Assembly (NCBI GenBank): GCA_037355855.1
Contig: CM074759.1
Location: 2,108,001-2,172,000 of the forward strand
Origin: Pseudo-nitzschia pungens
Lineage: Eukaryota > Bacillariophyta > Bacillariophyceae > Bacillariales > Bacillariaceae
Length of the DNA stretch: 64,000 nucleotides
Direction: 5' to 3'
Shown: positions 61,191 through 64,000 of the stretch, piece after piece
Layout of the letters: every line of letters starts with the position of its first letter
How positions within the stretch are numbered: the first letter of the stretch is position 1
The notes under the pieces: generated by a model
What the model was told of the DNA's origin: nothing
Database searches by the model: none
What the model saw: the letters and a program-made list of their open reading frames with translations, nothing else
Program-made: the position numbers and the translations under genes

Positions 61191-62594
61191 ATGGCGTCTA
61201 AAGGAACCAAACAGAAACCCTTTACCTTTGCACGAGAGGACTGGCCGGAAGATGCCACCACCGTGAAAATGAGTATCGACTCAGAAAAAGGAGGGGTAGC
61301 CTTCAGTGACTATCTGAAGGTACTCACCGGCACTGAAAGACCGGAACTCTTTATCATCTGGAAAAGAGACTTTGACCAGAAAATTGCTGGCAATGACAAA
61401 CTCCAAGGAGACCAGAAACTGGACGTCCTCCAGAGGGTCCTCTCCAACGAGGCACTCTCTATTGTCCAAATGACTCTAGGCCGGTCCTACTACGCCGAAC
61501 CGGGTCACAAGACACACAACAACAAACTGGTCCAAACGAGGATCCAGAAAGTCGCAATAACCGACCTAACCACAGAAGCTCCCGCTGGCACGCCCAAGGA
61601 GCCGGTCGAAGGGAACCCCACCCAGAAAACCGACAAAACCAAACCGACTGCCACGGCAAAATCGGATGAGGAAACAGAGCCCGAGGAACTCGGCGCTCCA
61701 ATCCCCAAAAAGAAGGTACCCGATGCCCTCACAAAGTACTACCAATCAGAGGAGTACAAGAAGGATGTCATCGAGGAATGCATGTATGCCCTCAAGCTGA
61801 AAGTCTTCGGCAATGACATGAACGGGAAACGCTCCTACATACTCCTCCGCCGCTTTATGCGGGGGATGCGAGTCGACATGAAACACGGCATCCGAGCCTG
61901 GGCCAACCGAATGGCCGAACTACAAAGCTACCTACCAGAATGTCTCTGGGAAAGTGGCGCCGCCACAGGAATGGCACCCTCCAGCTTCACTCACGACGAG
62001 ATGAAGGAAATCCTGGACACCAGTATGACACACACCCAGAGGGACAAACTGGAACACATTGGATGGGACGTCTTTGCCCACTCCTTCAACACCACCATCG
62101 ATAAACTCGAAAACTTAGAAACCACCATCCGAAACGAAGAAGAACTTCGCAAACGGATCACCGAACTGGAAAAACAAAACGGTGGAACCAAGAAGAACTC
62201 CAAGGCCACTTCTGGGGGAGGAAACAGCAAGTCTCCCAACAAAAAGAAGCGCCCAATGGACAATAACAAGCAACTATGCAAAATTTGTGGCAAGACCCAC
62301 GCCGGCAAATGCTGGAAACTAACCGGAGGACCACCCAAGAAGGGGAAATTTGACCGGGAAACCATCAATCTGCTCAAGGAGCATTTTGTGGCAAAAGAAG
62401 ACTCGGACACCGAGCAACACTCCAAACCCCACTGGGGAAGGAACCTCTCCAACCACGAGTACTCCTATGTACTGGCCACGGCCCAAGCTGATCATGAAGT
62501 CTCTGACGACGAGATTGATATCTCGGACAGAGAACTCAAGGAGTACAGGAGAAAATACAAGAAAACCTTCAAAAAGAAGGGATCCCACAAATGA
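61191..62594 (+). CDS. Gag of Ty3-like element copy 2
   Basis: 467 codons, intact. Same layout as copy 1: MASKGTKQKPFTFAREDWPED, the capsid-like region with RFMRGMRVDMKHGIRAWANR, basic linker, and zinc knuckle CKICGKTHAGKC. Main differences from copy 1 are in the linker (a deletion near 61545 relative to the other copy). Ends GSHK, TGA (62592-62594), again directly followed by ATG. Confidence 0.88.
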   Translation: MASKGTKQKPFTFAREDWPEDATTVKMSIDSEKGGVAFSDYLKVLTGTERPELFIIWKRDFDQKIAGNDKLQGDQKLDVLQRVLSNEALSIVQMTLGRSYYAEPGHKTHNNKLVQTRIQKVAITDLTTEAPAGTPKEPVEGNPTQKTDKTKPTATAKSDEETEPEELGAPIPKKKVPDALTKYYQSEEYKKDVIEECMYALKLKVFGNDMNGKRSYILLRRFMRGMRVDMKHGIRAWANRMAELQSYLPECLWESGAATGMAPSSFTHDEMKEILDTSMTHTQRDKLEHIGWDVFAHSFNTTIDKLENLETTIRNEEELRKRITELEKQNGGTKKNSKATSGGGNSKSPNKKKRPMDNNKQLCKICGKTHAGKCWKLTGGPPKKGKFDRETINLLKEHFVAKEDSDTEQHSKPHWGRNLSNHEYSYVLATAQADHEVSDDEIDISDRELKEYRRKYKKTFKKKGSHK

Positions 62595-64000
62595 ATGGCC
62601 GACGCCATCCACACCGGACCACGCATCATCAATCGATTTGCGGACGTCTGTGTGGAGGTGCTGGACCACAAGGGAAGGGGGAGGATGCTCCGGGGCCTAC
62701 TGGACTCAGGATGCTCCAAGTCCATAATCCTAAAACACTTTGTCGACCGAAGTCAACTTACGAACCGGGACCAACGATCTGTCACCTATAACACCTATGG
62801 GGGCAAATTTCGAACAAAGTCCGCGGCTTCAGTGGGACTGAAGTTGATAGAGTTTTCAAACTCAAAGACCATCAAGTGGACCTTCCAAGTGGATGAGTAT
62901 CATCACCACGAGGAGGTACCCTATGACGTGATCATAGGATCTGACCTAATGGCACAATTGGGACTGGATATCAAATACAGCTCCCAAACAATCTCGTGGC
63001 AAGGTGACTCCATCCCCATGAAGGGGATGGGGGAACTCTCTGACCCGGACAAATGTGAGGCAGTATTCTTTGCCAACACACAGAGTCCGATCCTCCAACA
63101 GGAGGAAGAAAGGCAAGCCAAGATCCTGGACGCCGACTACTCCAAAGTAGATATAGACTCCATGGTCAACGACCTGGAGATCACAGACGCGTCTAAGGAG
63201 GCCCTGAAGAAAACATTGAAGAAGTTCCCCACACTCTTTGGAGGAGGTCTGGGACTGCTCAAGAATATTGAACCGGTATCTATTGAACTCCAACCAGGGG
63301 TTAAACCGGTCAGGCAGAGGTACTATTCAGTACCCCATGCCTTTGAACAAGCACTCCGGAAGGAAATCAACAGGCTCTGTGACATTGGAGTCCTGGAGAA
63401 ACTTCCACATGATGATGACTCACCATGGGCATCACCGACGTTCTGTCAACCCAAAAAGACAGGGGACATACGAGTCCTTACGGATTTTCGGAAGATGAAT
63501 GCAGCCATTCAACGAAAGCCGTTCCCTCTACCACGCATTGGGGAAACCATCCAAAGACTACAAAAGTTCAAATCAGCTACGGCGCTGGACTTGTCCCAAG
63601 GATACTATACCATCCCCATCTGCAAGGAGAGCCAAAAGATTTGCTCTACCATTTTACCATGGGGAAAGTATGCCTACAAGAGACTGGCAATGGGAATCGC
63701 ATGCGCACCGGATATCTTCCAGTCCGTCATGATGAACCTCCTAGGGGATCTGGACTACGTCCTTGTCTACATCGATGATATTCTAATCATTCAACGCGAG
63801 GGGGAATCTGAGCAGGATCACCTCGACAAAATCGATACAGTCCTACAGAGACTGGATGATGCTGGCTTTCGCGCCAACCTCAGAAAATCCTTCTTCATGC
63901 AAAAAGAAGTGGAATATCTGGGATTTCTGTTAACAACAGAGGGCATTCAGCCCCAGCCAAAGAAGCTGGAGGCGATGAAGCGCCTCGAAGCCCCCAAGAA
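62595..64000 (+). CDS. Pol of Ty3-like element copy 2, N-terminal 468 codons (partial)
   Basis: Protease (GLLDSGCSKSIIL), RT with VLTDFRKMNAAIQRKPFP and VYIDDILII, and the start of the thumb; open to the edge with no stop. In-frame with gag across TGA-ATG. Contains a 170-bp tract (63558-63727) identical to copy 1. Confidence 0.88.
   Translation, partial: MADAIHTGPRIINRFADVCVEVLDHKGRGRMLRGLLDSGCSKSIILKHFVDRSQLTNRDQRSVTYNTYGGKFRTKSAASVGLKLIEFSNSKTIKWTFQVDEYHHHEEVPYDVIIGSDLMAQLGLDIKYSSQTISWQGDSIPMKGMGELSDPDKCEAVFFANTQSPILQQEEERQAKILDADYSKVDIDSMVNDLEITDASKEALKKTLKKFPTLFGGGLGLLKNIEPVSIELQPGVKPVRQRYYSVPHAFEQALRKEINRLCDIGVLEKLPHDDDSPWASPTFCQPKKTGDIRVLTDFRKMNAAIQRKPFPLPRIGETIQRLQKFKSATALDLSQGYYTIPICKESQKICSTILPWGKYAYKRLAMGIACAPDIFQSVMMNLLGDLDYVLVYIDDILIIQREGESEQDHLDKIDTVLQRLDDAGFRANLRKSFFMQKEVEYLGFLLTTEGIQPQPKKLEAMKRLEAPK

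Larger units (their letters stand above)
60267..64000 (+). mobile_element. Ty3-like LTR retrotransposon, copy 2 (runs off the right edge)
   Basis: Second head-to-tail copy, offset 5,161 bp from the first. LTR/leader 60267-61190, gag 61191-62594, pol from 62595. It most likely inserted into the integrase of copy 1 in the same orientation; this predicts the rest of that integrase after copy 2's 3' LTR, outside the window. A run of about 21 A lies in the leader (60525-60544). Confidence 0.85.

Noticed and set aside
1..64000. CRISPR arrays, tRNA, rRNA or bacterial operons
   Set aside because: None visible; all tandem repeats seen are microsatellites, minisatellites or element ends, and gene structure is eukaryotic.

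Overview
This is nuclear DNA of a diatom, probably a raphid pennate of the Nitzschia/Pseudo-nitzschia/Fragilariopsis kind; the genus is a guess. The reasons are short spliceosomal introns (about 60-450 bp, GT-AG), a photosystem II assembly factor (HCF136/Ycf48) carrying an ASA-FAP-type plastid presequence followed by a twin-arginine thylakoid signal, ShKT-prolyl-hydroxylase fusions, and DUF6818/Harbinger and Ty3-like elements of the stramenopile type.

The first 35 kb is ordinary gene space. In order it holds: a CTF4/WDHD1 replication adaptor (minus, running off the left edge), riboflavin kinase (plus, 3 exons), a WDR89-like WD40 protein (minus), a secreted ShKT/prolyl 4-hydroxylase with eight exons including an 8-nt microexon (minus), the SSU-processome protein UTP14 (plus), a longin R-SNARE with an unusual zero layer (minus), delta-COP (plus), a single-pass membrane beta-helix protein (plus), a protein kinase (minus), an AzgA/AZG purine permease (minus), a Ddi1-like aspartic protease (minus), HCF136 (minus) and the heme A synthase COX15 (minus). 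The longer intergenic stretches carry a 93-bp inverted-repeat MITE (two copies), a dispersed 0.6-0.7 kb repeat (two copies), an isolated retrotransposon LTR and GTAC-rich motif clusters.

From 35,312 to 50,228 lies a stack of four mobile elements, whose order of insertion can be read from target-site duplications. A PIF/Harbinger-like DNA transposon (18-bp TIRs, MYB-like DUF6818 gene plus DDE transposase) was hit by a complete LTR retrotransposon (36,699-48,352, TSD CAAAC). That in turn was hit in its integrase by a gag-only LTR element (37,127-40,224, TSD CTCAT) and in its pol by a 5'-truncated LINE (43,481-46,354). The whole stack sits in what was a divergent promoter of about 0.9 kb between COX15 and an RluA-type pseudouridine synthase.

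The right end has the pseudouridine synthase (plus, 6 exons), RNA polymerase II subunit RPB3 (minus), and two head-to-tail copies of another Ty3-like retrotransposon (55,106 to the right edge). The first copy's integrase is cut by the LTR of the second. In both copies gag and pol are in one frame separated by a single TGA, as they are in the unrelated element at 36.7-48.4 kb.

I found no CRISPR arrays, rRNA or tRNA genes. Exon borders were placed by eye from GT/AG sites, phase and family alignment from memory.
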